From the NCBI RefSeq assembly GCF_020860705.1, contig NZ_JAJBTT010000032.1, positions 1 through 64,000 of the forward strand: a stretch of DNA of 64,000 bases. The letters are read 5' to 3'. How positions within the stretch are numbered: position 1 is the stretch's first letter; each line of letters opens with the position of its first letter. The translations under genes and the position numbers were made by a program. Under the pieces are notes generated by a model that searched no databases, was not told where the DNA came from, and saw only the letters and a program-made list of their open reading frames with translations. This DNA comes from Akkermansia sp. Lineage in GTDB: Bacteria > Verrucomicrobiota > Verrucomicrobiia > Verrucomicrobiales > Akkermansiaceae. Below, piece after piece: positions 34,548 to 43,155 of this stretch.

Positions 34548-34835
34548 TCAGGGTTCCGGGTCTTCATGGGAGCCGTCCTTCTTGATGGGCGGCATGAACA
34601 GGGCCAGGAACGTGAAGGCGATGACGGTCAGATCGTCTATCTGGCCTACTCCGGGAATGAAATCCGGAATCAGGTCAATGGGGGAAAAGGCATAGAGCGC
34701 CGTCAGCGCAAGGAGAACCAGCTTGCGCCTGGTGAACAGGCGCGGTTCTCCCTCCCGGCTGCGGAAATAATTGATGGCCCTGGTCAGCCATTGCTGGCTG
34801 GAGCTGTTGGGTGGAAGGGGAAGCTTGTTTTTCAT
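34548..34835 (-). CDS. YkvA/DUF1232 family small membrane protein
   Basis: 95 residues from the ATG at 34835; an in-frame extension to 34964 looks non-coding. The DUF1232 signature is complete: LLALTALYAFSPIDLIPDFI, then PGVGQIDDLTVI. Typical of small YkvA-like proteins with a hydrophobic hairpin. Role unknown. Second gene after the DUF4230-like protein. Confidence 0.8.
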   Translation of the reverse strand: MKNKLPLPPNSSSQQWLTRAINYFRSREGEPRLFTRRKLVLLALTALYAFSPIDLIPDFIPGVGQIDDLTVIAFTFLALFMPPIKKDGSHEDPEP

Positions 34836-35320
34836 GGGGATGCCTATGGGTGAAGTTGACGAAAAGGAACGATCCGTTACAGGGTGAAAAAGGATGAATG
34901 CAGATACTGCCGATGATGGGAGCCACGGTCCCGGCTTCCTGAATATTCGTCTGGGAAGAAACACGGAGCAGGGAGTTCCTGCAATCGTCTTTGCGGGAAG
35001 GCTTCTTTTTCATCACGGAGCTTGCAGAAATTATCTCATGCGCTCCCGGCTGCGTCCAGAGCAATTCCCGGATGCGACAGGGAGCATGTTTCCTGTGGTT
35101 GAAAAGAGTAGGGGACGTTTACGGCAATTACGTAGTGCATGGAGTCCGTCTTTCCGCAGTTCCCGCCTTATGACATGCAAATTGGCAGGGAAAAGGGGGA
35201 AGGAGGGACCGGGAGACTCCCGGAAGAAGGAAAGGCGGGAGACGGCGTGCCATCCCGCCCAAAGGAGGCAACAGGAAAAGGGCTGTTTTCCTTGAAGAAC
35301 GGCTTCCTCCGTTCTGAATC
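34836..35320. other. Gene-free stretch
   Basis: About 480 bases with several short open frames on both strands but none with a start context, recognisable motif or consistent codon use. It could contain the remains of a decayed gene; I see no repeat, RNA gene or terminator in it. Confidence 0.4.
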
Positions 35321-35347
35321 TTGTTGCATTATTTTTTCTCCTATGAT
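35321..35347 (+). promoter_or_regulatory. Candidate promoter of the first secreted paralogue
   Basis: TTGTTG (35321-35326) and TATGAT (35342-35347, 5 of 6) with a short 15-nt spacer. The -10 box ends 11 bases before the ATG at 35359, again implying a very short leader. Confidence 0.3.
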
Positions 35348-35358
35348 GGAATCGTCTG

Positions 35359-36093
35359 ATGAACAAGTGGTTTTTGTTTTCCTTATGTATATTGTTCAGT
35401 GCCGTGTTTTCCCCTTTGCAAGCAGGGGAAGACAAGGACTCTTCCCCTGACAGCGTCCGGGAACGGATTGATTCTTCCGTGTGGATCAAGGGTGAATCTC
35501 CCCACCTGACGCCCGTCTGCTTTACAGGAGTCATCAGCAAACGGGATACATGGGAAATCAACATTCTTTCCCTCAATGGACATGAACTGCCGGAACCGAT
35601 GAATGTGGCTTTGGAGAAGGAGCCTGAAGGATTCCCGTCTGCAACAAGCACGCCCTGCTGCGGGATCATTCCCGTCCTGGTTCCCTGCGGAGCGGAAGGG
35701 GATCCCATCCGCTGGCGGGATGCGGGGGCTTTTCCTTCTGTGGTGATGGAAAACACTCCCCAGACTCTTTCTTGTTTGCAGGATGCCGTTTTGCAGAGTT
35801 ATCAGCATCATGTGATGAGATCCCTGAAAATGTCCGCCAGCCTTCTGGATCGGATGACGGATGAAAAACAGACGTTGGCCCTGGAAAAAAACTGGACTTA
35901 TGAAGTCCAGGAATGGTTGTTCTGGATCTTGATGGAAAGCAGCCTCCCCCTTGAGGCAAGAATGGATTATATCAAACGTAACCTGGCGGACCTGGAACAA
36001 ACTCAGAAAGAAGCGGAGGCCTGTCTTGAAAAGATTCACAGCTTCCGGAGCAAGCCGTGGAGCAATAAACTGCGTTTATTGCATCTCTTTTAA
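35359..36093 (+). CDS. Secreted protein of unknown function, paralogue A
   Basis: 244 residues with an N-terminal signal peptide (NKWFLFSLCILFSAVFSPLQA). The mature N-terminal half contains WEINILSLNGHELPEPMNVA and a block with two adjacent Cys followed by GIIPVLVPCGAEGDPIRWRD; the C-terminal half is helical with many Glu and Lys. The same landmarks recur in the next gene (ILSLNG, then a V..PTG/PCG block ending in W R.GGA or WRDAGA), so these are tandem paralogues. No known domain recognised. Probably periplasmic. Confidence 0.6.
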   Translation: MNKWFLFSLCILFSAVFSPLQAGEDKDSSPDSVRERIDSSVWIKGESPHLTPVCFTGVISKRDTWEINILSLNGHELPEPMNVALEKEPEGFPSATSTPCCGIIPVLVPCGAEGDPIRWRDAGAFPSVVMENTPQTLSCLQDAVLQSYQHHVMRSLKMSASLLDRMTDEKQTLALEKNWTYEVQEWLFWILMESSLPLEARMDYIKRNLADLEQTQKEAEACLEKIHSFRSKPWSNKLRLLHLF

Positions 36094-36158
36094 TGATTCC
36101 TCCGGGGATGGGCATGATTAGATACTTGATGAACCAGTTGTACAGGCTTCCAAACAGA

Positions 36159-36176
36159 ATCATTCCCGGGAATGAT
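36159..36176. promoter_or_regulatory. Perfect 18-bp palindrome upstream of paralogue B
   Basis: ATCATTCCC directly followed by GGGAATGAT, ending 5 bases before the ATG at 36182. The symmetry and position suggest an operator for a dimeric repressor or a hairpin covering the start site. Confidence 0.4.
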
Positions 36177-36181
36177 AAAAC

Positions 36182-37135
36182 ATGAGCATGAAAAAAATCA
36201 TTAAGTATCTGGTTTTCTTTATTTCGGGGTGGTTTGCCTGCTCCGTGTTTACGGCTGTCCGCAACACGGTTGATGGTGAAATGACTGAGGAGATTTGTGA
36301 TACAGTCCGCGTGTGGCCGTTTGAAATTCATGTGGGATGCGATCAGGGAACGCCCACCAGGGAATGCCGTTTTTTCAATTATCCCCTGTTGGTGCATATG
36401 GTTTCATCTCCGGAAGAGCCCGTGTGGATAGATGACTGTTTCATGCTTGGTTCAATGGATGAAACGGTTCCGGCATCCTTCCGCGGGGAGTATGTCAAAG
36501 CTCCGGACGGCTGGAATGTCCGCATCCTGTCTCTGAATGGAAAGAAGCTGCAAAAGCCGGTCATGGTGAAACCGGGGACAGATGATTCGGATGAAATGCG
36601 GAGGGAGGGAAAAGAATGTGCGGGGGTGATGGACGTTATTGTTCCCACCGGGCAGGAGTCTGAGCCGGATACATGGCGCCCAGGCGGTGCGACGCCATGG
36701 TTGATGAAGGAGGGCAGTTCCTCCCATGGCCATGAAATGGATGATATCGTACTGAAATATTATCATCGGCAGGAAATGGAGGTCACCAGGCAATATGCGG
36801 ATATGCTTGATCAAATGGCGAAGGAAAAGGAATCCCCTTTCCTGGTGATGGAACTGGCCGCTTGCGGTTTTCACCGGTTCAGGTGGATGTTGCTGACGGC
36901 GTATGTGGACAAAACCGTTTATGCCGGGTATTTCAGGAGGAACCGGGAAGAGCTGGTTCAAGAGTCGGCAGGTGCGGAAAACGAGCTAAGGGGCGCGGTG
37001 GAGAGATGGGAGAGCAGCTTGGGCCGCAGGCTGTTGAAGAAAGAAGGAAACCTTCAAATCCGGATGTGGGGCATTCCCGTCCCGTTTTTTGTCAACATCA
37101 TTTCAGGGACCTGTTCCTCCGGCTCCGGAAGCTGA
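36182..37135 (+). CDS. Membrane-anchored or secreted protein of unknown function, paralogue B
   Basis: 317 residues (the ATG at 36188 is an equally good start). An N-terminal hydrophobic helix (IIKYLVFFISGWFACSVF) acts as anchor or signal. It shares NVRILSLNGKKLQKPVMVKP and VMDVIVPTGQESEPDTWRPG with paralogue A and has a helical second half, ending in a hydrophobic tail (MWGIPVPFFVNIISGT). Not recognised. Tandem duplication followed by divergence is the simplest origin. Confidence 0.55.
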   Translation: MSMKKIIKYLVFFISGWFACSVFTAVRNTVDGEMTEEICDTVRVWPFEIHVGCDQGTPTRECRFFNYPLLVHMVSSPEEPVWIDDCFMLGSMDETVPASFRGEYVKAPDGWNVRILSLNGKKLQKPVMVKPGTDDSDEMRREGKECAGVMDVIVPTGQESEPDTWRPGGATPWLMKEGSSSHGHEMDDIVLKYYHRQEMEVTRQYADMLDQMAKEKESPFLVMELAACGFHRFRWMLLTAYVDKTVYAGYFRRNREELVQESAGAENELRGAVERWESSLGRRLLKKEGNLQIRMWGIPVPFFVNIISGTCSSGSGS

Positions 37136-37322
37136 ATGTCCCGGAACGGCCAGGAGCTGAACATCAGCCATTCCGCAGGCTGAAAGATTCCGGGAAAGGG
37201 AGGCGAGGCTTCTTGTTCCGTCGTCCGCGTCCATTCCCGGAAACGGGCTTGTCCGGCTTTGGCAAACATGAAGGCGGCCATTGACACGGGGGGAGGCAGC
37301 AGGTACTCTCCTGCGGCATATA

Positions 37323-38693
37323 ATGATCAGTTTTACCAATATCAGCGGGGCCGAGGAGATTGGGGCCAATTGCTATTTGCTTGAAATGGACGGCACCCGG
37401 ATCGTGCTTGACAGCGGAATGCACCCCAAGAAGGAGGGGCGGGCGGCCATGCCGGATTTCGATTCCCTGGAAACCAATTCCGTGGAGGCCGTTTTTTTAA
37501 GCCATTCCCATCTGGACCACCTGGGAACGCTGCCCGTGCTTCAGGAGAAACAGCCTGCGGCGGATGTGTTTATGACGCCTGCCGCCGCCGCTCTCTCTGA
37601 AGTCATGCTGCACAATTCCGTGAACGTGATGAGCGCCAAAAGGCTGGACCTGGGCATTGTGGAGTATCCCTTTTTCACCCATAACGATCTGGACAGGCTG
37701 AGCGATGCCTGGCATGCCAAGTCCTGCAACGAGGCGTTCCGCGTAGGATTCCGCCAGAACGTGCTGGCTACGTTTTACGACGCCGGCCATATCCTGGGGT
37801 CCGCCGGCGTGATGCTGGAGGGAGAAAGCGGCCACACCGTGTTTTACACGGGCGACGTGCAGTTTGAAGACCAGAGCATGATTCCCGGAGCGGATTTCCC
37901 GGAATCCGGCGTGGATACGCTGATTATGGAGTGTACGCGCGGCGGCTTCCAGCGGAGCGCGCATTATTCCCGCCCGGAAGAAATGGTGAGGTTTGGAAAG
38001 GCGATTGCGGAGACGCTGGAACGCGGCGGCGCGGTGCTGATTCCGGTATTCGCCATCGGCAAGAGCCAGGAGATGCTGTTCAATATCCACCGTTTCAAGC
38101 AGCAGGGGGTCATTCCCGCCAAGACGCCCGTGTACTTCGGCGGGTTAAGCGCCAAGGTTTCCCTGCTGTATGACCGTTTTGCCGGGCTGACGCGGAGGCA
38201 CGATCACGAGTTCAAGCTGAAAGAGGAGATTCAGACCATTCCGCTGCCGCGCAAGGGAAAGGCCCCCCTGGTGTGCTCTCCCGGTAATATTTATGTGGTT
38301 TCCAGCGGCATGATGACGGAGAACACACTCTCCAACGTCATGGCGGAGCAGGTGCTTCCGCAGGAGAAGAACGCCATCCTGTTTGTGGGGTACGCCGATC
38401 CGGATTCCCCGGCCGGCCAGCTGAAGGCCGTTCCGGAAGGGGAATTGGTGAAGATGCGGCCCAACGGGCAGCCGGTGCGCCGCCATTGCACCGTGGATTG
38501 TTTTGATTTTTCCGGGCACGCCACCCGCGACGCCCTGGTCAATTATGCCGTGAAGCTGAATCCCAGGCAGGTGGTTCTGGTGCACGGAGACCCGGACGCC
38601 GTGGAATGGATGCACGATACGCTTTCCGCCAGAATGCCGGATTCCACGATCATCGCCCCCGTGCCGGGACAGCGCTACACGTTTGAGCCATGA
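37323..38693 (+). CDS. Metallo-beta-lactamase/beta-CASP RNA-processing nuclease
   Basis: 456 residues from the ATG at 37323 (ISFTNISGAEEIGANCYLLE). MBL motifs: HSHLDHLG, then DAGHILGSAGV and FYTGDVQFED. beta-CASP marks: AVLIPVFAIGKSQEMLF, YVVSSGMMTEN and FSGHATRDAL, then VLVHGDPDA. This is the CPSF-73/RNase J-like layout of bacterial and archaeal RNA exo/endonucleases. It acts on RNA in the cytoplasm with two zinc ions. The stop overlaps the tmk start (ATGA), coupling an RNA nuclease with dTTP synthesis. Confidence 0.88.
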   Translation: MISFTNISGAEEIGANCYLLEMDGTRIVLDSGMHPKKEGRAAMPDFDSLETNSVEAVFLSHSHLDHLGTLPVLQEKQPAADVFMTPAAAALSEVMLHNSVNVMSAKRLDLGIVEYPFFTHNDLDRLSDAWHAKSCNEAFRVGFRQNVLATFYDAGHILGSAGVMLEGESGHTVFYTGDVQFEDQSMIPGADFPESGVDTLIMECTRGGFQRSAHYSRPEEMVRFGKAIAETLERGGAVLIPVFAIGKSQEMLFNIHRFKQQGVIPAKTPVYFGGLSAKVSLLYDRFAGLTRRHDHEFKLKEEIQTIPLPRKGKAPLVCSPGNIYVVSSGMMTENTLSNVMAEQVLPQEKNAILFVGYADPDSPAGQLKAVPEGELVKMRPNGQPVRRHCTVDCFDFSGHATRDALVNYAVKLNPRQVVLVHGDPDAVEWMHDTLSARMPDSTIIAPVPGQRYTFEP

Positions 38694-39310
38694 GTTTTAC
38701 CGGAGAGAGAAAAGGCCGTCTGATCGTTTTTGAAGGCATAGACGGGACCGGCAAGTCCACTCAAATTGGCCACTTGCGGAAGCATCTGGAAGAAAGGGGG
38801 CTGGAAGTGGTGCAAAGCTTTGAACCCACCCGCGGGCAGTGGGGCCGGATGCTACGGGATTCCGCCGTAACGGGGCGCCTTTCCGTGGAGGAGGAAGTGG
38901 ACCTGTTCCTGAAAGACAGGCGGGAGCATGTGGAAACGCTGATCGCTCCGGCCCTGGCGCGCGGAGCGTGGGTGCTGCTGGACCGCTATTACCTTTCCAT
39001 GATGGCCTATCAGGGCGCCCGCGGGGTGGACCCGGCCGCCATCCGCGCCGCCAATGAGGAGTTTGCCCCGGTGCCGGACGCCGTCGTCTGGCTGGATATT
39101 CCCGTTTCCGTGGCGCTGGAGCGCATCGGAGACCGTGGGGAACGCGACGCGTTTGAGACGGAAGCCGGGCTTGCCGCCTGCCGCCATGTTTTTGCTTCCA
39201 TCCATGAACCCTGGATGCTCCGCGTGGATGCGGACGCCGGGAAGGAGGAAGTGACGGCAAGAGTGCGGAAGGCCCTTTCCGGGCATTTTCCCGAAGTGCT
39301 TAGTGAATAG
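38690..39310 (+). CDS. tmk: Thymidylate kinase
   Basis: 206 residues. Phosphorylates dTMP to dTDP. P-loop FEGIDGTGKSTQIGHLRKHL, then the DRYYLSMMAYQGARG block that includes the DR(Y/H) motif, and a nucleotide-site WLDIPVSVALERIGDRGERD lid region. Length is typical. The start overlaps the upstream nuclease stop. Confidence 0.93.
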   Translation: MSFTGERKGRLIVFEGIDGTGKSTQIGHLRKHLEERGLEVVQSFEPTRGQWGRMLRDSAVTGRLSVEEEVDLFLKDRREHVETLIAPALARGAWVLLDRYYLSMMAYQGARGVDPAAIRAANEEFAPVPDAVVWLDIPVSVALERIGDRGERDAFETEAGLAACRHVFASIHEPWMLRVDADAGKEEVTARVRKALSGHFPEVLSE

Positions 39311-39370
39311 GCGTTATTTCATAGCCTGGTGCCGGGAATTTTTCCTTTAACAGTTAATCCCCGGGTTCGG

Positions 39371-40045
39371 TCACTGCGCCGCAGGCGCATAAACCGTCGG
39401 GTCCGGGATTCCGGCTTCCCTGAAGGCTTCCCGGCGTTCCATGCAGGTGGAGCAGGTGCCGCAGTGGACGGCTCCGCCCTTGTAGCAGGAGTAGGTGTGG
39501 GAGAAATCCACGCCCAGTTCATGGCCCAGGGCGGCGATGCCCCCCTTGGACGTGTGAATGAAAGGGCGCAGGATGCCCAGGCCCGCATAGGTTCCCAGGC
39601 GGATGGCCTCCGTCATGGCGGCCATGAAATTCTCCCGGCAGTCCGGGTAAATGCTGTGGTCCCCGGAGTGGGCCGCGATGACGAGCTGTTCCGCTCCATG
39701 GCTTTCCGCGATGCCTGCCGCGATGGACAGGAAAATGCCGTTGCGGAAGGGAACGACGGTCTGTTTCATCAGCTCTTCGTCATAGGAGCCGTCCGGGATG
39801 TCGTCCGCGCCGGAGAGCAACGCGGATTTCAAATGGGGGGCAATGGAGGAAATATCAATCACGCGGTGTTCAATGCCCAGGCTGGCCGCCTGCCAGGCGG
39901 CGCATTCCAGCTCCCGTTCCGCATGGTTGGAAGCGTAGTTGAAGCTGAGGGCCACCCGGGCATGGTGGTTCCGGTGGGCCCAGTGCAGGGCTACGCTGGA
40001 GTCCAGCCCTCCGCTGAGCAGCACGGCGGTTTCCTTTTTATCCAT
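39371..40045 (-). CDS. queC: 7-cyano-7-deazaguanine synthase
   Basis: 224 residues. ATP-dependent conversion of carboxy-deazaguanine to preQ0 in queuosine synthesis. PP-loop VLLSGGLDSSVALHWA, then VPFRNGIFLSIAAGIAES and IAAHSGDHSIYPDCR; the C-terminal zinc site is SCYKGGAVHCGTCSTCMERR with four Cys. Follows queF by 8 bases in the same direction, so two consecutive late steps of the preQ pathway sit together. Confidence 0.95.
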   Translation of the reverse strand: MDKKETAVLLSGGLDSSVALHWAHRNHHARVALSFNYASNHAERELECAAWQAASLGIEHRVIDISSIAPHLKSALLSGADDIPDGSYDEELMKQTVVPFRNGIFLSIAAGIAESHGAEQLVIAAHSGDHSIYPDCRENFMAAMTEAIRLGTYAGLGILRPFIHTSKGGIAALGHELGVDFSHTYSCYKGGAVHCGTCSTCMERREAFREAGIPDPTVYAPAAQ

Positions 40046-40053
40046 GGCGCGGG

Positions 40054-40461
40054 TTAAAGGGGGCGGTTTTCAGGGTTGTGCTCGGCCATGGCGGTCAGCT
40101 GGATGCCGCCGCGGGGGGAGAAACGGCCTTCCACCTTCAGCCAGCGCGGGGAGATGGCGGCCACCAGGTCATCCGTAATGCGGTTGACGATCTGTTCGTT
40201 GAAGGCCGGATAGTTGCGGTAGGAAGCCAGGTAGTATTTGAGGGACTTGGTTTCCACGCATTTCTCCTCCGGAACGTAGGTGATCGTCAGGCGGCAGGAA
40301 TCCGGCTGCCCGGTGACGGGGCAGAGGGAGGAGAATTCATGCGTTTCCAGCGTGATGGTGTAAGGGCGCGTACCGCGGTTGGGGAAGGATTCCAGCTTGG
40401 CGTCGTCAGGGCTGGTGAAGAAGGAACTCTGGGAACCGAGGAGGGTCAGGTTGTCAGACAT
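40054..40461 (-). CDS. queF: NADPH-dependent preQ0 reductase
   Basis: 135 residues, the short unimodular YkvM/QueF form. Reduces preQ0 nitrile to preQ1. Catalytic Cys47 lies in EFSSLCPVTGQPD, and the E(S/T)KS(L/F)K motif appears as VETKSLKYYLASYRN, which with the conserved Glu and His forms the active site. Lies between mscS (31 bases upstream) and queC (8 bases downstream), probably one operon. Confidence 0.95.
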   Translation of the reverse strand: MSDNLTLLGSQSSFFTSPDDAKLESFPNRGTRPYTITLETHEFSSLCPVTGQPDSCRLTITYVPEEKCVETKSLKYYLASYRNYPAFNEQIVNRITDDLVAAISPRWLKVEGRFSPRGGIQLTAMAEHNPENRPL

Positions 40462-40492
40462 GGATGGTGGATGTGGTAATGGATGCGGATGT

Positions 40493-42949
40493 TCAGTTTT
40501 CCTGCACGGAACCGTCTTTTTCCTGAACGGGTTCCCTGCCGGGGAATTCTTTCACGTACAGGTCCTGTTGGGGGAAAGGGATGGAGATGCCGTGTTCGTT
40601 GAACGCATTATAGATGTGTTCCCGCACGGAGGAAAGGCTGGATGACTTCGTCATGACGGGAATCCATACCCACACGCCCAGATTGACGGAGCTGTCCCCG
40701 AAGCTGTCCAGCACCACGCTGGTTTTTTTCACCTTGGACAGGAAGGGCAGGGAGGCCAGTGTCTCCAGAATGATTTTGCGTGCCAGTTCCACATCCGTTC
40801 CATAGGAGATGCCCACCTCCACCTTCACGCATTCGAATTTGTGGTTGCGGGTCATGTTGCGGAAGTTCTTGTTGAAGAGCTGGGAGTTCTGGAAGGCGAT
40901 GATGGAGCCGTCCAGCGTTTCAATCATGGTGGAACGATAGCCCAAGGAGGAGACGCGGCCCCGGTAGCCGTCGCATTCAATCATGTCCCCCTGCCGCAGG
41001 CGCCCCAGCATCAGGGAGAGGCCGCTGATGATGTTTTCAATGGTGTCTTTCAGGGCGAAGCCGATGCCCATGCTCAAGCCCCCCATGACCATCAGCAGCC
41101 CGTTGTAGTTGGCGTTCATGATGATCAGGGCCGTGAAGACGAAGAGTCCCCACAGGAACAGGGAGGAGAGCGTCACGAAGGTGGGGACGATGCCCACTTC
41201 ATAGTTTTCTCCATAGATTTCATGCAGGGTGTTTTTACCGACGAAGATCAGGTAGTTGAGCACAATGGCGATCAGGATGACCGTGATGAGGTGGCTCCAG
41301 CTGAAGGTGAGCAAATCCTTGATTTCCGTGGTGGCGTAGATCTTGTTGATGATGAGGTCCCCCATGTCGAAGGTGGCTGCCGGCCAGATGATGCTGAACA
41401 GGATGAGGAAGATGGCCAGGCAGGGGAGCACCAGCTTGGAAACGAAGGGGCGGAACCACAGGATGGCCTGCTTGTTCCGTTCCTTCCGGCGGTTTTCATA
41501 GTGGTGGAGCAGATCCCACAGCCCCACCAGGAGCAGGATGCTGGTCATCAGCATAATCCACGTCATCAGCACCAGGAAGGCCATGAAGCTGAATCCGGCC
41601 CAGCACAGGCCGCTGCCCAGGATGGTGAGCACCAGGGAGATGGTGGAGAAAAAGCGGTCCAGCCGCGGCAGCTTGTGCCTTTGCCGCACCCAGGTCAGCA
41701 GGGAGAAGAGGGAAACCAGCGTGAACAGGACGGGCATGAAAATATCCACAATGATGTTGGGCGCCATGAACATGCGCAGCAGCATGAAGAAGCCCCCCAG
41801 GAGCAGGTAGGGCATGTAGATGCGTATGCCGGCATTGATGGTGCCGTATTGGAGGCGCGTCACCAGGGAGAAGAGGATGGCGCTGACCAGAAGGAGGAAT
41901 TCCGCTCCCAGGGAGGCCGCGCTTTTCAGCAGGTAGTCCGGCGTGCGCAGGGAGGCAAGGACGAGAACCAGGGCTACAAGGAGGATGGTGGTGACGTTGG
42001 TGAAGGCGTTGCGCTTGTTGTAGTTCCCCGTCTTTTCCAGCGTTTTTTTGAAGCCCAGGAAGACGATGAAACGGGACAGCCAGTAGGAGCAGAAAATGAT
42101 GCCCAGCAGGATGAGCCCGTAATGCTTGAGCGTTTCCGAGTCCGACGGAAGCTGAAGCTTGCTGTCTGCGGACGTTTCCCACGCCGCCATGCACAATTCA
42201 TAGGTCTTGAGCGGCTTAAGGAAGATATACTTGGCCGCAGAGGATGGAGTGTAGAATACCCTGTTGAACAGGGAGGTGAACAGCTTGCTGCTCTCGTTGT
42301 TCAGGCTGTCTATCTTGTCGCCCAGATTGTTGAACAGCTCTTTGAGGTAGAGGAGTTGCTCCTTTTCCTTTTGGAGGGTGTCTTCCAGGGAGCGGCAGGT
42401 GTGCAGGGCTTCGTCCCTCTGCACCAGGGAGGGCTCCGACAAGTTGTCCGTATTGACTTCTTCCAGGGATTGCGTCAGTTTGTTGATGCGCCCTATTTCC
42501 TTGTCCAGCCGTTCCTCCTGTCCCTGGAAATCGGGCCTCTGGGCGTAATAGAGTTTGACCAGCCTTGTGGCAGCCTTGCAGTAAAAGGCCAGCGTAAAGA
42601 TTTTCTGATCGTCCAGGGCGTACAGCACGGCGGACATTTCATACACCCTGGTGTCAAAGTAATTGTAAGTGGAGTCCGCTTCCCTCACCAGCATTTCCCG
42701 GATGGCCATCCTTTTTTCCTCATTCTTTTTCAGAATGGAAATTTCATGGCACAGGGCCATGATGACGGTGTCCATTTCCGAATGATCCGGCTCTTCCCGG
42801 ACTTGCGGCTGGGCTGCTTCCTGCACTTGTTCCGGAACGGCGGCAGGTGCCGGCTCCTGTTGTGCCGCAGCATGGCCCGCAGCCATCACCCCCGCCAGGA
42901 GGAAGGAGGCGCAGCAGCGGAAAAACGTCCGGTAATCAGGGATGCTCAT
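40493..42949 (-). CDS. Large MscS-family mechanosensitive channel
   Basis: 818 residues, far longer than MscS itself. Signal peptide (residues 1-28), a Pro/Ala/Gln-rich then helical coiled-coil periplasmic domain (about 30-255), some ten or eleven membrane helices (about 265-640), then the conserved MscS pore and beta domain: GGLSMGIGFALKDTIENIIS in the pore helix and RLRQGDMIECDGYRGRVSSL in the beta domain, followed by the cytoplasmic vestibule. The plan resembles MscK/MscM-type channels with a large sensor. Releases solutes on osmotic downshock. A promoter with a 17-nt spacer sits just upstream and should yield an almost leaderless mRNA. Confidence 0.9.
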   Translation of the reverse strand: MSIPDYRTFFRCCASFLLAGVMAAGHAAAQQEPAPAAVPEQVQEAAQPQVREEPDHSEMDTVIMALCHEISILKKNEEKRMAIREMLVREADSTYNYFDTRVYEMSAVLYALDDQKIFTLAFYCKAATRLVKLYYAQRPDFQGQEERLDKEIGRINKLTQSLEEVNTDNLSEPSLVQRDEALHTCRSLEDTLQKEKEQLLYLKELFNNLGDKIDSLNNESSKLFTSLFNRVFYTPSSAAKYIFLKPLKTYELCMAAWETSADSKLQLPSDSETLKHYGLILLGIIFCSYWLSRFIVFLGFKKTLEKTGNYNKRNAFTNVTTILLVALVLVLASLRTPDYLLKSAASLGAEFLLLVSAILFSLVTRLQYGTINAGIRIYMPYLLLGGFFMLLRMFMAPNIIVDIFMPVLFTLVSLFSLLTWVRQRHKLPRLDRFFSTISLVLTILGSGLCWAGFSFMAFLVLMTWIMLMTSILLLVGLWDLLHHYENRRKERNKQAILWFRPFVSKLVLPCLAIFLILFSIIWPAATFDMGDLIINKIYATTEIKDLLTFSWSHLITVILIAIVLNYLIFVGKNTLHEIYGENYEVGIVPTFVTLSSLFLWGLFVFTALIIMNANYNGLLMVMGGLSMGIGFALKDTIENIISGLSLMLGRLRQGDMIECDGYRGRVSSLGYRSTMIETLDGSIIAFQNSQLFNKNFRNMTRNHKFECVKVEVGISYGTDVELARKIILETLASLPFLSKVKKTSVVLDSFGDSSVNLGVWVWIPVMTKSSSLSSVREHIYNAFNEHGISIPFPQQDLYVKEFPGREPVQEKDGSVQEN

Positions 42950-42960
42950 GAACGGTTTCA

Positions 42961-42989
42961 GTTCTAGGGGCTGGGGGCATTACGGTCAA
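42961..42989 (-). promoter_or_regulatory. Promoter of mscS-queF-queC
   Basis: Minus-strand TTGACC (42984-42989), 17-nt spacer, TAGAAC (42961-42966), then 11 bases to the ATG at 42949. The -35 box matches 5 of 6 and the -10 box 4 of 6 positions. The predicted leader is about 4 bases. Confidence 0.55.
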
Positions 42990-43155
42990 GGTTATATTCC
43001 CCGCTGCCGGGACGGCGTTGCAGGGAAGCCATGTATTTTCCGGCGAACGGTTCAACCGTTTTTTCCCGGAACCGGGTTTCCTGCAGGCGGAGATGGTTCC
43101 ATTTATTTCATGATTGATTTTTTAAGGAAATGTTGGATTATATGATAAAAGTTCC

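Noticed and set aside
34836..35320. A possible small gene in the gap upstream of the secreted paralogue (frames at 34894-35295 and 34991-35173)
   Set aside because: Overlapping frames in several phases, no ribosome site, no motif and atypical composition; kept as a non-coding stretch.
40841..42967. A 708-codon open frame on the plus strand opposite the mscS gene
   Set aside because: Gln/Glu/His-rich shadow of the MscS coding strand with no domain; the minus strand gene has signal peptide, helices and pore motif.
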